Positions 8,934 to 17,973 are shown, counted from the stretch's first letter. The stretch: DNA of 64,000 bases from Acidobacteriota bacterium (GCA_016712445.1 JADJRB010000001.1:1736001-1800000), one strand, 5' to 3'. Notes: generated by a model from the letters alone, not told the origin. Program-made: numbers and translations.

Positions 8934-9117
8934 CGAGCATACTCGCGGTCAGGTTTCATCGCTCATAAGTCGTGCTTTGAGGGTGACCGCCCTGCGATCC
9001 CAACGAGGCGCTTTCGTCGAAGTTCAGAAGTCGGTTTTTCCTTCTTCAATCGTCTCTCGCGCGTAGGCGTCGTTACAAAAACTAGGCGCTTGCATGAGAG
9101 TACCTAGAAATTGTAAC

Positions 9118-9732
9118 ATGCTCGCCATGGCCGCTAAGTCGAACAAGGATCGCGCAATTGCCCTTGCTCAGGAGCAGGGGGTCGGGCGTGCGCGCGACTT
9201 CGAGGCCCAGGGCATTCCACGGATGACGCTGCGCCGTCTGGTGGAGGAGGGCGCGCTGACGCAGCCTTCGCGCGGACTTTACCAACTCGCCAATGCCGAA
9301 CACTCCGCCGAACACAGTCTGGCCGAAGCCGCAAAGGCCGCACCGTCCGGCGTTGTTGCGCTTCTCTCCGCGCTCCAGTTCCATGGGCTCACCACGCAGA
9401 CGCCGCATGCCGTCTGGATGCTAATGCCGTCTAAGGCTTGGGCGCCGACAAAGCCGCCGGTGCGCCTCAAGATCATACGCGCCAGTGGCGAGGCGCTCAC
9501 CGCCGGCATCAAGCATCATCGCATCGACGGCGTATCTGTGCCGATCACGACGCCCGCCAAAACGGTGGCCGATTGTTTCAAGCATCGCTCGAAAGTGGGG
9601 CTCGATGTCGCGCTCGAAGCGCTCCGCGACGCGCTGCGTCGCAAGCGCGCCACAACCGATGAGATATGGCGCTGCGCCGTGGCTGACCGAGTCGCGACGG
9701 TTATGCGTCCCTATCTGGAAAACCTGCCATGA
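9118..9732 (+). CDS. AbiEi-family antitoxin of a type IV toxin-antitoxin system
   Basis: 204 residues with an N-terminal winged-helix domain (GIPRMTLRRLVEEGALTQPS followed by RGLYQL) and a C-terminal region with VPITTPAKTVADCFKHRSKVG, the characteristic AbiEi layout. Family members repress their own promoter and neutralise AbiEii without direct binding. I start it at ATG 9118; 9094 and 9127 are also in frame and no strong ribosome binding site decides. The stop overlaps the start of the toxin gene (ATGA), so the pair is translationally coupled. It lies at the left end of the mobile element, probably stabilising it or giving phage defence. Confidence 0.87.
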   Translation: MLAMAAKSNKDRAIALAQEQGVGRARDFEAQGIPRMTLRRLVEEGALTQPSRGLYQLANAEHSAEHSLAEAAKAAPSGVVALLSALQFHGLTTQTPHAVWMLMPSKAWAPTKPPVRLKIIRASGEALTAGIKHHRIDGVSVPITTPAKTVADCFKHRSKVGLDVALEALRDALRRKRATTDEIWRCAVADRVATVMRPYLENLP

Positions 9733-10673
9733 CGCGGCCGCCGCTCAAGAACGTGGGCGCTTCGGTGCGCGCCCGACTGACCGACTATGCGCGCCAGCGC
9801 GGCGAGAACGCGCAGCTTCTGATGACGCGCTTCGCTATCGAACGCCTGATCTATCGTCTTGCGCAATCGGGCTACCGCGACCAGTTCATTCTCAAAGGCG
9901 CGATGCTGTTTTCGCTCTGGGCGCCGGTGCCGTATCGCAGCACCGGCGATCTCGACCTGCTTGGCCAGGGCGAACCCGCACCCGAACGCATGGCCACGAT
10001 ATTCAAGACGCTCTGCGATCTCGCCGTGGCGGGCGATGGCGTGACCTACGAAGCCGCCAGCGTTCGCGCCGAAAGCGCCCGCGATGAAGAAGACTATCGC
10101 GGCGTACGTGTCACGCTGACCGCAATGATAGCGAACGCACGCCTCCCAATCCAGATCGACATCGGTTTCGGCGACGCCGTCACGCCGCAGGCTACCGAGG
10201 TGACGTACCCGTCGCTGCTGGACTTCCCGTCAGCCGTCGTGAAGGCCTATCCACCGGAAACGGTTGTCGCCGAAAAGCTGGAAGCGCTGGTAACGCTCGG
10301 TGTGCGCAACACCCGCATGAAGGACTTCTTCGATCTCTGGGTAATCGCCAAAACTTTTGCTTTCGATGGCGCAACGCTTTCTGCAGCCGTTGCGGCGACG
10401 TTTTCGCGGCGGAAGTCTGCGCTTTCCGGGGAGACGCCATTCGCGCTCACCGACGGATTTTCGCTGGACGCGAGCAAGCAAACCCAGTGGAATGCGTTTT
10501 TGAAACGCACGGCGATTGCAGTGCCGCCCGCGCCGTTTCCTGAGCTGGTCGGCTTCATAGCGACATTCGTGACGCCGTTGCTTTCGCCGGACGCCACCAC
10601 CACCATGTCTTCACAGCAATGGCCGCAAGGTGGCCCTTGGACGAAGCCGACAGGTCCTGCGAAAGACGCTTAG
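9729..10673 (+). CDS. AbiEii/AbiGii-family nucleotidyltransferase toxin
   Basis: 314 residues. The DNA-polymerase-beta-type nucleotidyltransferase signature is present: FILKGAMLFSLW, then RSTGDLDLL (the D-x-D metal pair) and a third acidic site in IQIDIGFGD; the later VVAEKLEALV and RMKDFFDLW match the conserved K and D/D motifs of AbiEii. Related toxins transfer nucleotides to RNA targets (some to tRNA), arresting growth on phage infection. The start overlaps the antitoxin stop by four bases. The C-terminal 20 residues are proline- and glutamine-rich and may be a random extension. Confidence 0.9.
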   Translation: MTRPPLKNVGASVRARLTDYARQRGENAQLLMTRFAIERLIYRLAQSGYRDQFILKGAMLFSLWAPVPYRSTGDLDLLGQGEPAPERMATIFKTLCDLAVAGDGVTYEAASVRAESARDEEDYRGVRVTLTAMIANARLPIQIDIGFGDAVTPQATEVTYPSLLDFPSAVVKAYPPETVVAEKLEALVTLGVRNTRMKDFFDLWVIAKTFAFDGATLSAAVAATFSRRKSALSGETPFALTDGFSLDASKQTQWNAFLKRTAIAVPPAPFPELVGFIATFVTPLLSPDATTTMSSQQWPQGGPWTKPTGPAKDA

Positions 10674-11374
10674 AGAGAATGAACTGGGGAAGTCCGTTCG
10701 ATGAGGCCGGACACAGTGTTCAGCAGCGTTCTCCGGATCACCGCCTTTGGGGATCATCCCCCTTGAAAGGGATGCGATATCTGACTCAGTCGAACTCGCA
10801 TCCGAATCTTCGGACTGGCGACAGCTCGCCGACGGAATTTGGATGATTGCGAAGGCAGAGATCTGGCCAAGTCGGCTCCGATCATTCGGGCGCGTCACCG
10901 CCGCCAGGTAGGAGCTGGCCGATAATCCAACCTGTCCAATGGCTGATATCGGGGGGAGGGCAGTCAGACGCTGGTTTTCGCTATCAGGCAATTCATCGCC
11001 GGAATCAGACGTTCGCCGCCACAATCATTTAATTATTCGGCGCAGTTAGCGATAGCGGAACAAGGACCCAAATCATCGCCGCAAACTAGACTGATCTCGG
11101 GCGAGGTCTTGAAGTAGCGGAATGGGTTCTTGCGCATTTCCAAGGCTAGCGACCTTGGTCCGCCGCCTCAAGACCCGGTTCCGCTGACATCACTCCGCTG
11201 GATCTTCGCATGCCACTCACGACGGCTTGTTCTTGCCAAATCAAGGTATTTCTGGACAGCCCAGAAGGCGTCGACAATAACACAGTATGTTGTCAGCTTG
11301 CCCCTACCTAGAGGCCATAAACGTCTTTGAGGATTGAATGATTTGCCTGTGTGCAATCTGGATAGCGCCATCCG
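10674..11374. other. 700-base gap without a convincing gene
   Basis: Lower GC than the backbone. Short open frames on both strands show no conserved motif, and their codon use looks arbitrary. The region probably holds the promoter of the following two-gene unit and decayed DNA. I see no tRNA, clear terminator or repeat here. Confidence 0.5.
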
Positions 11375-12358
11375 ATGAGTAATATCGATGATCGCATAAT
11401 GAGTGGCGATCTGATCTGGGTTGGTGATCTGGATGACTACGTCGATTTCGGCGCGATCAACGACGAGTGGAGTCGGGAAGAAGAGGCAAGAAGGCGTCGA
11501 GCAGATTTCGATGCGATAGGCGAACTAGCGCTATTCGATGGTAAGGCCGTCTCTCCAGGTTCGCTTGAGCAAAGAGGGGTTGAACCCGGCGAGTGGCAGT
11601 GGGCCTTGCGGCAGGCTGGGACTGCTTTGAACACGTATACCTCGAATCAGGAACTCGAAGCACTGTTGGTCAGAGCGCTCCTGTCACTAGGTCGACGGTA
11701 TGCAATAATTCGATATGCACGCTGGGAGGGCGTCCCAATCCCTTCTGCGCAAACCGCAAGCCTTCCGTTAGGTTTGAAAGCTCTGCTTTATCAATACCTG
11801 AGCGGGCAAGGCATCCGGAAACCGCAACAGTATAACAAGCAGATTGAAGACGTCTTGCAAGCAGCTGCCAGCTTAAAGGGCGATACGGCTTATCGACGCG
11901 CCGGAATGGTTCAGTCGCTGCTTCACGAGATCGCTCGCAGGGACGCTGAACACGCTACGGCGCAACCCCTCGACCGTGAGGCAACCCGTTTGATCCTATC
12001 TTTGTCTCGATTGCATTTCTCGGTAGCTGAGATTCAGCTCAACTCGTTCACCGCGCTGTCGGAGCTTTCTGCCGCATACTCCAAAGCTAGAAAGGCTGAA
12101 GAAACTTTGAGTCATTCGACGAGCCGTCGCTTAATTCGCAACTGGCGGCTGCGCCATCTTCGGCCGCTCACGGAGTTGTTTCCGATTGCAATACGTTATG
12201 GCCTTGAACGTGGTATCAGCCACTTTGGGCTGAACAAAGAGCTAACCCGTGAAACCGCCCTAAATGAGCTGGCACTTGCGCATTGCGGTGTGCTGCTCAT
12301 GCGGCGAACGGCGTACCGGTATGCTGCTGAGCGAACGCTGAGAACGAGCCGTGAGTAG
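11375..12358 (+). CDS. Helical protein of unknown function, partner of the polymerase-like gene
   Basis: 327 residues, predicted almost entirely alpha-helical, with no signal peptide, membrane segment, cysteine cluster or nucleotide-binding motif. The N-terminus is very acidic (DDRIMSGDLIWVGDLDDYVD) and is followed by a basic patch (EEEARRRR); the last third is strongly basic (SRRLIRNWRLRHLRPL). Its last eight bases overlap the GTG start of the polymerase-like gene, so the two are almost certainly made together. By position it could be a priming, loading or nucleic-acid-binding partner, but nothing in the sequence proves that. Codon use and base composition differ from the chromosome. No family recognised. 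Confidence 0.65.
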   Translation: MSNIDDRIMSGDLIWVGDLDDYVDFGAINDEWSREEEARRRRADFDAIGELALFDGKAVSPGSLEQRGVEPGEWQWALRQAGTALNTYTSNQELEALLVRALLSLGRRYAIIRYARWEGVPIPSAQTASLPLGLKALLYQYLSGQGIRKPQQYNKQIEDVLQAAASLKGDTAYRRAGMVQSLLHEIARRDAEHATAQPLDREATRLILSLSRLHFSVAEIQLNSFTALSELSAAYSKARKAEETLSHSTSRRLIRNWRLRHLRPLTELFPIAIRYGLERGISHFGLNKELTRETALNELALAHCGVLLMRRTAYRYAAERTLRTSRE

Positions 12359-14150
12359 GGTATACCGCTTCCATGGACCGGTACAGGACAGAGTTTCGCC
12401 GGGACTGACCCTTCTGCGAAAGCGCAAGCATCGCGAAACAACTCAGCATCACCTTATTGCCGCCGACGAGACTACAATTACTGATGCAAACGGCACGCGT
12501 CCTATCGAAGCCTTCCGCGATATGCCCGAGAGATCTTATGTCACCCTGACGAGGCGTGAAGCTGACAACATGGCACTCGCAAACCCTGGGGTGCGCCCAC
12601 CTGCTGTTCTTGAGGATGAGTACCCTTGGCTTCCGAGTAGATCCTATGTCCCCGATTCCAGAATCGGTTTTGCGAGCCTGAAAGAAATCCAAAGAAAGTA
12701 CGGCCCAACTCTCGAACCCGCGGCTGCATACTGTGACAGGCGGTGGAACACGATATGTAATTCGCTGAGGCAGAAAAGCTCACTGGATTCGCGCTTTTAC
12801 TTTGCCTGGCATGTGCCGATTCAAGATGTGTTTGTATTGGAGGAACGCCACGCCAATCGTCGCGTGATCGCAATCGACATCAATGCCATGTACCCCGCCT
12901 GCATGCAGGAAGGTTTTCCCAATCCCTCATCGCTTAGACACGAGGTGATTGATCGCGCTTACATGCCGGGCGAGCAGCTTTCGTGTGGGCTTTATCGTTG
13001 TCGATTGAGCGGGCCTAACTCGAGCTTCATCAAAGACCACAACCCATTCAGAACTTTCTTCTGTGGACGGAGACTTCGAGCATCCCTTGAGGAGTCGGTA
13101 GATGTCGATCTGAACGAATTCGAGGTTCGGTATTTTGCTCGCCACTTCGACCACGTTTATTTGGTTGACGCGGTAATCGGCGACGAAGTGGTCTCGCATC
13201 CGCTGGCTAAAGAAGCTCGCAGGCTATTTGCGAAGCGCCAGTCTTACCGTAGCCATGGCAACAAGCCACTTGCAGATCGAGAGAAATTCTGCGCGACTCT
13301 TTTGTCATCATGTTCTAGCAGGCCGGAGCGACAAACCGTTCGCTTTAGCGACAATTTGGAAGCAATCGCTTTCCTCAAAGACTCCTATGGTATTGCTCCG
13401 TTAGCAGATGAACCTCACGCAGCAACCGAACAATGGATGGGACGAAACAGAGGAGTGGCAGTAACGCACTCGCTAAATGGGGTCGAAGTCAGCGCCACAC
13501 TTCCAGACGACAGATCATCGTGCTTTGTGCTTGGCCAAAGGATCGTCGCTCGAGGTCGCATAATGCTGCTGGAACTTATGGAAAAAATCCTCGCTCTGGG
13601 AGAAGGAATTCGCATTTGCTACGTAAACATCGATTCCGTTCATTTCTCGGCGCCAATAGAAAGCTCCGACGACATCTTTGAGAAACTTGCCTCCCAAGCT
13701 TCAAATGCGATGGGATCGTTTAAATTCGAGGCATATACACACCATGGTTTATGGTTGGAACCTGGCCGCTACTGGCTCTACTCTGACAGGATTGAGAGGT
13801 TCCGAAATCGCAGCATTGGCGATGCCGCAAATCCGTTCAGAGATACGTCCCATTATGTAGTTTGCAGGCAAATCGGCGATCTTCATATTCCTATCAGAGT
13901 TTCGATCAGAATGGCCAAGTCGATGTCCGACTTACGTTCCCTAGATTTCGACTCCGACGGCCCCAATGGCTTTGTGCGCCAATCTCTAATCGAGCGCCGT
14001 CATGAAACCAAATACTCTGAAACCCTCGCCATCATTGAGATCAACCGGGCCAAATCAATCCCGTTGCGTATCGAAGCATTCGAACGACTAAAGACACTAA
14101 TGGGTGAGCCTTGCCCCGCTGCCTCGGGACAAGACTCGTTTCAGGCATAA
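12351..14150 (+). CDS. Divergent family-B DNA polymerase-like protein without exonuclease domain
   Basis: 599 residues, GTG start overlapping the previous stop. I read B-family polymerase landmarks in the right order and spacing: motif A VIAIDINAMYPA (Asp176, Tyr181); a fingers-like segment EKFCATLLSSC (Lys312) at motif B; a palm helix FVLGQRIVARGRIMLLE matching the usual ITAYARI region; motif C ICYVNIDSVHFS (Asp428); and LEPGRYWLYSD (Arg473-Tyr474) at the K-x-Y position. It most resembles the protein-primed/organellar branch. The region before motif A is too short for a 3'-5' exonuclease. Oddities: motif B lacks N-S-x-Y-G, and motif C has Asn426 in place of the first Asp. It may be a specialised polymerase or a partly inactive derivative. 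Confidence 0.7.
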   Translation: MSRVYRFHGPVQDRVSPGLTLLRKRKHRETTQHHLIAADETTITDANGTRPIEAFRDMPERSYVTLTRREADNMALANPGVRPPAVLEDEYPWLPSRSYVPDSRIGFASLKEIQRKYGPTLEPAAAYCDRRWNTICNSLRQKSSLDSRFYFAWHVPIQDVFVLEERHANRRVIAIDINAMYPACMQEGFPNPSSLRHEVIDRAYMPGEQLSCGLYRCRLSGPNSSFIKDHNPFRTFFCGRRLRASLEESVDVDLNEFEVRYFARHFDHVYLVDAVIGDEVVSHPLAKEARRLFAKRQSYRSHGNKPLADREKFCATLLSSCSSRPERQTVRFSDNLEAIAFLKDSYGIAPLADEPHAATEQWMGRNRGVAVTHSLNGVEVSATLPDDRSSCFVLGQRIVARGRIMLLELMEKILALGEGIRICYVNIDSVHFSAPIESSDDIFEKLASQASNAMGSFKFEAYTHHGLWLEPGRYWLYSDRIERFRNRSIGDAANPFRDTSHYVVCRQIGDLHIPIRVSIRMAKSMSDLRSLDFDSDGPNGFVRQSLIERRHETKYSETLAIIEINRAKSIPLRIEAFERLKTLMGEPCPAASGQDSFQA

Positions 14151-14676
14151 AGTAAGCCGCTTTAGCGGCCCCTTAAGGGGCGTGTTCGGAGAACACTCGC
14201 TTCAGGAACGGACGAACCGGGCAGATCCTGAATTTTCAGGGTAAGCTTCAAACTGATTGGCGACAAGTTCGACTTCGACAAACCAGAAAAAACATGAAGC
14301 CGCAGTTGTGGCGGAGAGAAAGTGATCTGCCTCGTGAATGTCGGGCCAAAGTCTCATTGCGTCGCGACCGGCGGTTTAAGGCCACGATAGCTCTGATCGC
14401 TCTGAGGGCGACTGGCAAGGTCGATCCAATCCTGTCGTCCGACCGACTCAGCGCCGCCAGGCGGGACATCGCCGATAACGGTCATAGGCCGCATCTGGCC
14501 GAACGACGGATTGCCGCCACATCCTCGGCTTGAATGAGGGACCGATCAGGGCTCAGGTCACATCCCATCAACCGGATCGATGAACTGCTTCCGTGGAGAT
14601 GGGTTGCGTCATCGATGACGTGATTGAACGATTTGGCGAAAACACTGGGAATGGAGACGCCACGATCTAAGATTAT
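14151..14676. other. Gap of 526 bases with two small hairpins
   Basis: Directly after the polymerase-like gene come two overlapping palindromes, GCCGC-TTTA-GCGGC (14156-14169) and GCCCCTTAAGGGGC (14168-14181), which may end its transcript although no T run follows. The rest has only short arginine-rich open frames that I do not accept. The Nudix gene ends convergently at 14677. Confidence 0.5.
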
Positions 14677-15111
14677 TCATGATCGCCGAGACCGAGAAAA
14701 AGCAACCGCGCGTCCGGCATCGCCAATAATACTATTGAAGGCGAGGTTTTCCTCCAAATTCATATCAGAGTTGGAAAACCACCTCAATTCCGTGTGCTCA
14801 TCACAGACATTCTTCGGATCGCCACCGAGCCATTCAGCAACAGCGAAGATGTGGCGCCGCAGCAAGGAATTCCCGCCTGTACTTGGTTCATCGCTTGATC
14901 CTAGGAATTTCGTGATCGTAGGCAAGATGCCTATTTCCTCTTCTAACTCCCTAGCCAACGCTAAAGCCGGGCTTTCACCTGTTTCAAGCCGCCCCCCGAT
15001 CGCGTCCCAGCAGTTGGGCCAAGCCGCCTTTTGAGGCGATCTTAGGCCGAGAAGAACCCGACCAGTCTCATCGACTAAAATGCCAACAGCCACCTCTACA
15101 ACTGCACCCAT
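14677..15111 (-). CDS. Nudix hydrolase
   Basis: 144 residues with a complete Nudix box: G-x5-E-x7-R-E-L-x-E-E-I-G, read as GRLETGESPALALARELEEEIG at about residues 40-62. Such enzymes cleave nucleoside diphosphates linked to another moiety (damaged nucleotides, caps, sugar nucleotides); the substrate is not predictable. The ATG at 15111 and a GTG three bases upstream both follow a GAGGAG ribosome binding site. It is transcribed against the neighbouring cargo, and its GC is lower than the chromosome. It could clean up nucleotides or process a signalling nucleotide in a defence context, but that is speculation. Confidence 0.88.
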   Translation of the reverse strand: MGAVVEVAVGILVDETGRVLLGLRSPQKAAWPNCWDAIGGRLETGESPALALARELEEEIGILPTITKFLGSSDEPSTGGNSLLRRHIFAVAEWLGGDPKNVCDEHTELRWFSNSDMNLEENLAFNSIIGDAGRAVAFSRSRRS

Positions 15112-15590
15112 CACATTGTCTCCTCGGGCGCCTCCGCATCGTGTTAGAGGAGGCTGATTGCCGCTTATAATATCGAAGCGCAGTCGTGAAACCCTGCACG
15201 ATCAGAGCAACTCCTGACTCGTACATTTCTCGACGGCGAAGGTCGGACGCTTACGGTCAGGATGTCCGTTTAGCCAACGACAGTCGTAGACGGTCACCAG
15301 AGTCGTGCCATTCGCGGTCTCAACAACGGCCGTTCGGCGGGCGGGCAGGGATGCACATCGGTTGGCACCAGAGTTTGACGGCGGCGCCGGAGGAGGGACC
15401 GCTGTGGCCGCCTTCAAATACTGGGGCAGATCCGCCTCAGGTGGCGTCAATTGACCGGCCATTTTCGGATGGCGACCTTACCCCATCTCCCCGGAAGTCT
15501 TGCAGCAAAGAAGGGTGGCGCTTCCAACTGCCGAACTTTTAGGGGCCTGAATTGCTCGTGCAACGGCTCAAGACTTGCACACCGCCCCAC
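15112..15590. other. Gap without a convincing gene
   Basis: About 480 bases between the Nudix gene and the DUF2840 gene. Open frames on both strands are compositionally biased and show no motif. Related elements often carry further transfer or partition genes next to DUF2840, so this may be a remnant of deleted genes, but I cannot recognise any. Confidence 0.4.
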
Positions 15591-16079
15591 ATGGAAACCG
15601 GCCCTGTTCCGTCGTGCCCTTTGACGCGCGTTCGCCTGCGAGAAGCAAAGCTCAAGGCGCGTGACCGGCTGGTGTTTGGCGTGCCAGTAAAACGGTTCCC
15701 GTTTGCGCCGGGCTGTGAGCTTGTCTGCTTCGTTCCGGGTCAGGTTTTCGGCTTTGTGCGCTGGCGCGGTGATGGATATGGCACGCAGACCTGGCGGATT
15801 GTGGTCTGCCAAGCGGCCGACACGGGCACTGAAATAACGAAGATTCCGGGCGTCGAACCGGCGGCGGCTTTGCTCCTCCATGCCTTCGGAAAGACCCGGG
15901 TGGTGCGCGCTCTGACTATGATCGGCGGCCTCAAGAAGCAGCAGGAATTGCCAGATATCGCCCCCGATTACTGGCGGCATTTGCACCTCTGCATTGAGCA
16001 GAATATCGAGCCCGATGCTTATGATGCGGCGGGCTTCAAAGCGTTGCGCATCGCACAGGAACTGCGCTCTGGCCTCTGA
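15591..16079 (+). CDS. DUF2840 domain protein
   Basis: 162 residues from ATG 15591 (a TTG at 15552 is also in frame). It has the family pattern: TRVRL at the start, VKRFPFAPG, GQVFGFVRWRGDGYGT, a central LLLHAFGKTRVVRAL region and the closing P-x-YWRHLH plus A-x-G-FKALRIA. Proteins of this family occur next to the relaxase and transfer genes of integrative elements in alphaproteobacteria and other proteobacteria; no activity is known. Here it lies 265 bases upstream of the relaxase and is probably part of the mobilization module. Confidence 0.8.
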   Translation: METGPVPSCPLTRVRLREAKLKARDRLVFGVPVKRFPFAPGCELVCFVPGQVFGFVRWRGDGYGTQTWRIVVCQAADTGTEITKIPGVEPAAALLLHAFGKTRVVRALTMIGGLKKQQELPDIAPDYWRHLHLCIEQNIEPDAYDAAGFKALRIAQELRSGL

Positions 16080-16344
16080 GGCGTCAAAGGCGGTGTCAGG
16101 GGTGCGGAAAGAGAAGCGGCTTAATGCAAGATAAAGAAGTTGGGCCCTGCGGGCTCGCTTTCTGGTGACGCCGCTTCAGGACCGTGCGAGTCGTTGACGA
16201 CCTCGGCGCGAGTCGCCGAAAAAATTCTTTGCACGGCAGATACTGCAGAACACGCGCGAGTCGTTTGGCTTGGCGCATTGGCGCCCTGTTGCGTTGCGCC
16301 GTGCCGCCTTTCAATGTCCCTGCAGCAGGAAAGGCAGGCGCGAG
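16080..16344. promoter_or_regulatory. Relaxase upstream region with iterated GCGAGTCG, possible oriT
   Basis: The 8-mer GCGAGTCG occurs three times (16186, 16208, 16256), the first copy inside the palindrome GTCGTTGACGAC. Iterated short repeats plus palindromes just upstream of a relaxase gene are typical of transfer origins, but I cannot identify a nic site. Confidence 0.35.
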
Positions 16345-17973
16345 TTGAGCGAAACAAACGATGAGTTCCGGCCAAGGCTTGGCCGCATTGCCCGGGACAA
16401 TGCGGCGCCGCCGCGCAGCCTCGCATCACAGCTGCGCCGGATCGGCAAATCCGGCGGGTCATTGCGCCGAAGGTCTACGCCGAAGTTCCAAGCGTGGCAG
16501 GGCACGCGCCGCGCCGTCATCAAGGCGCGCGTTGTGGGCCTTAGTGGCAAGGGGCTGGCTCTCCAGCGTGCGCATCTCGGCTACCTGCAGCGCGAGGGTG
16601 CCGGCGAGCGCGGCGAACGCGCTGATTTCTACAATGGGTCAAGCGACGGCGTGGATGGCAAGGACTGGCTCAAGGCCGGCGCTGAGGATCGCCACCATTT
16701 CCGCTTCATCGTTTCGGCGGAAGATGGCGATCAGCTGTCAGACCTCAAGCCCTTTATCCGTTCGCTGGTAAGGGAGATGGAATCCGATCTTGGCACACGG
16801 CTCGACTGGATCGCGGTCGATCATCACAATACCGATCATCCGCACTCCCATATCCTGATGCGCGGCGTGCGGGACGATGGCCGCGACCTGGTCATGGACC
16901 GGGACTACATCTCGTCCGGCATCCGGGCCCGCGCCAGCCAAATCCTGACCCGCGAACTTGGCCTCGAAACCGCCGAGGAGATCGAGTTCAAGATCAACCG
17001 CGCGATCCCGGCCCGGCGCGTGACAAATCTCGACCGGCAAATGATGCGCCAGAGCCGCGCCAGCAGCACGCTTGACCTCGCCGATGTTTGGCGCCGCCGG
17101 ATGCACTATCGCGCCAGGCTGCAAGTTCTGGAACGACTTGGCCTCGCCGAGCGCGCAGGCGCTGGGCGCTGGCAGCTCAAACCCGACCTCATCGATTCCC
17201 TCTCGAGACTGGAGCAGCAGGACGTCGCGCAGGCGCGCATCCGGGTGCATCTGCGCGAAGTGGGCCCGAACCGCGCCGAAGGTTTCAATTTTGATGCGCA
17301 GGCGAAGCGCCGGGATGTCGTGGGCCGGGTGTTTGCGATGGGCCTCGCCAATGAACACACCGGCAGCGTCTACGCGCTGGTCGATGGTCTCGATGGCCGT
17401 GTGCATCATTTCCAGCTCGCTGGTGACAAGGATCTGAAGTCCGGCGAATGGGTGAGGATCAAACCCGACTCGATCGGACGGCTGGGTTCGGTCCCACCGC
17501 TCGGCGAGCAGGTCAAAGCAGCCGGGCGAACGATGCTCGATGAGTGGCTAGCCGGAAAGCAAACGTTCGACGCCTCACGCGCAGGCCTCGGGGCGGAGTT
17601 CTTGTCAGCCGCCCGTGACCGCCACGCCGACCTTGTCCGGCGCGGGCTCGTTCAGCCTCGCGAGCTTCCGGACGCGCAATTGCTCGCGAAGCTCGATTGG
17701 GAAGCCATGCACACCGAAGGCGCCCGCATCGCGGCAGAGATGGGCATGGCCTATCGGCCTGCGAAGCCGGGAGAGGAACTTGAGGGTTACTTCGAACGCG
17801 AGTTCACGAGCCAGGCCGGGCGCTTCGCCGTCGTGGAGCGAGACCTGGAGTTTTCGCTTGTGCCCTGGAAGCCGGAGTTCGAACACCGGCGCTACACTCA
17901 AATTGCGATGACCATCGAACGTGACTTGTCGATCAGCCGCATGAGTCAGCGCAGCCTCGGTCTTGGCCGCTGA
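16345..17973 (+). CDS. MobP/VirD2-type relaxase with DUF3363 C-terminal domain
   Basis: 542 residues. The three-histidine metal site is explicit: DHHNTDHPHSHILMRG at about 159-174. HLGYLQREG around residue 80 holds a candidate catalytic tyrosine. The C-terminal half (about 200-535) fits DUF3363, found fused to such relaxases. It should nick oriT and lead the transferred strand. I propose a TTG start at 16345 (MSETNDEFRPRLGRI, the usual beginning of this family) with AGGAAAGG 10 bases upstream; a longer in-frame start at 16270 adds an unlikely cysteine-rich leader. No coupling protein or type IV secretion genes are nearby, so it depends on a helper. Confidence 0.87.
   Translation: MSETNDEFRPRLGRIARDNAAPPRSLASQLRRIGKSGGSLRRRSTPKFQAWQGTRRAVIKARVVGLSGKGLALQRAHLGYLQREGAGERGERADFYNGSSDGVDGKDWLKAGAEDRHHFRFIVSAEDGDQLSDLKPFIRSLVREMESDLGTRLDWIAVDHHNTDHPHSHILMRGVRDDGRDLVMDRDYISSGIRARASQILTRELGLETAEEIEFKINRAIPARRVTNLDRQMMRQSRASSTLDLADVWRRRMHYRARLQVLERLGLAERAGAGRWQLKPDLIDSLSRLEQQDVAQARIRVHLREVGPNRAEGFNFDAQAKRRDVVGRVFAMGLANEHTGSVYALVDGLDGRVHHFQLAGDKDLKSGEWVRIKPDSIGRLGSVPPLGEQVKAAGRTMLDEWLAGKQTFDASRAGLGAEFLSAARDRHADLVRRGLVQPRELPDAQLLAKLDWEAMHTEGARIAAEMGMAYRPAKPGEELEGYFEREFTSQAGRFAVVERDLEFSLVPWKPEFEHRRYTQIAMTIERDLSISRMSQRSLGLGR

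Larger units (their letters stand above)
8541..9117. other. Left end of the mobile element, no gene
   Basis: This 577-base stretch holds the patatin upstream region (to 8670), the 47-bp att repeat (8671-8717), the codons that would form the alternative integrase tail after excision (to 8754), and two clusters of GCGTGTTAGTT repeats with one inverted copy (8786-8933). From about 8940 to 9117 I see nothing beyond the AbiE leader. Short open frames here are basic and low-complexity, and I do not accept them as genes. Confidence 0.6.

Noticed and set aside
10611..11024. 137-residue minus-strand open frame after AbiEii
   Set aside because: Serine/arginine-rich with no motif, overlapping the AbiEii 3' end and with no plausible start context. 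Treated as chance.
14294..14533. Possible transposase remnant downstream of the polymerase-like gene
   Set aside because: I looked for DDE or HTH transposase motifs in the basic 79-residue frame and found none, and no terminal inverted repeats are visible.
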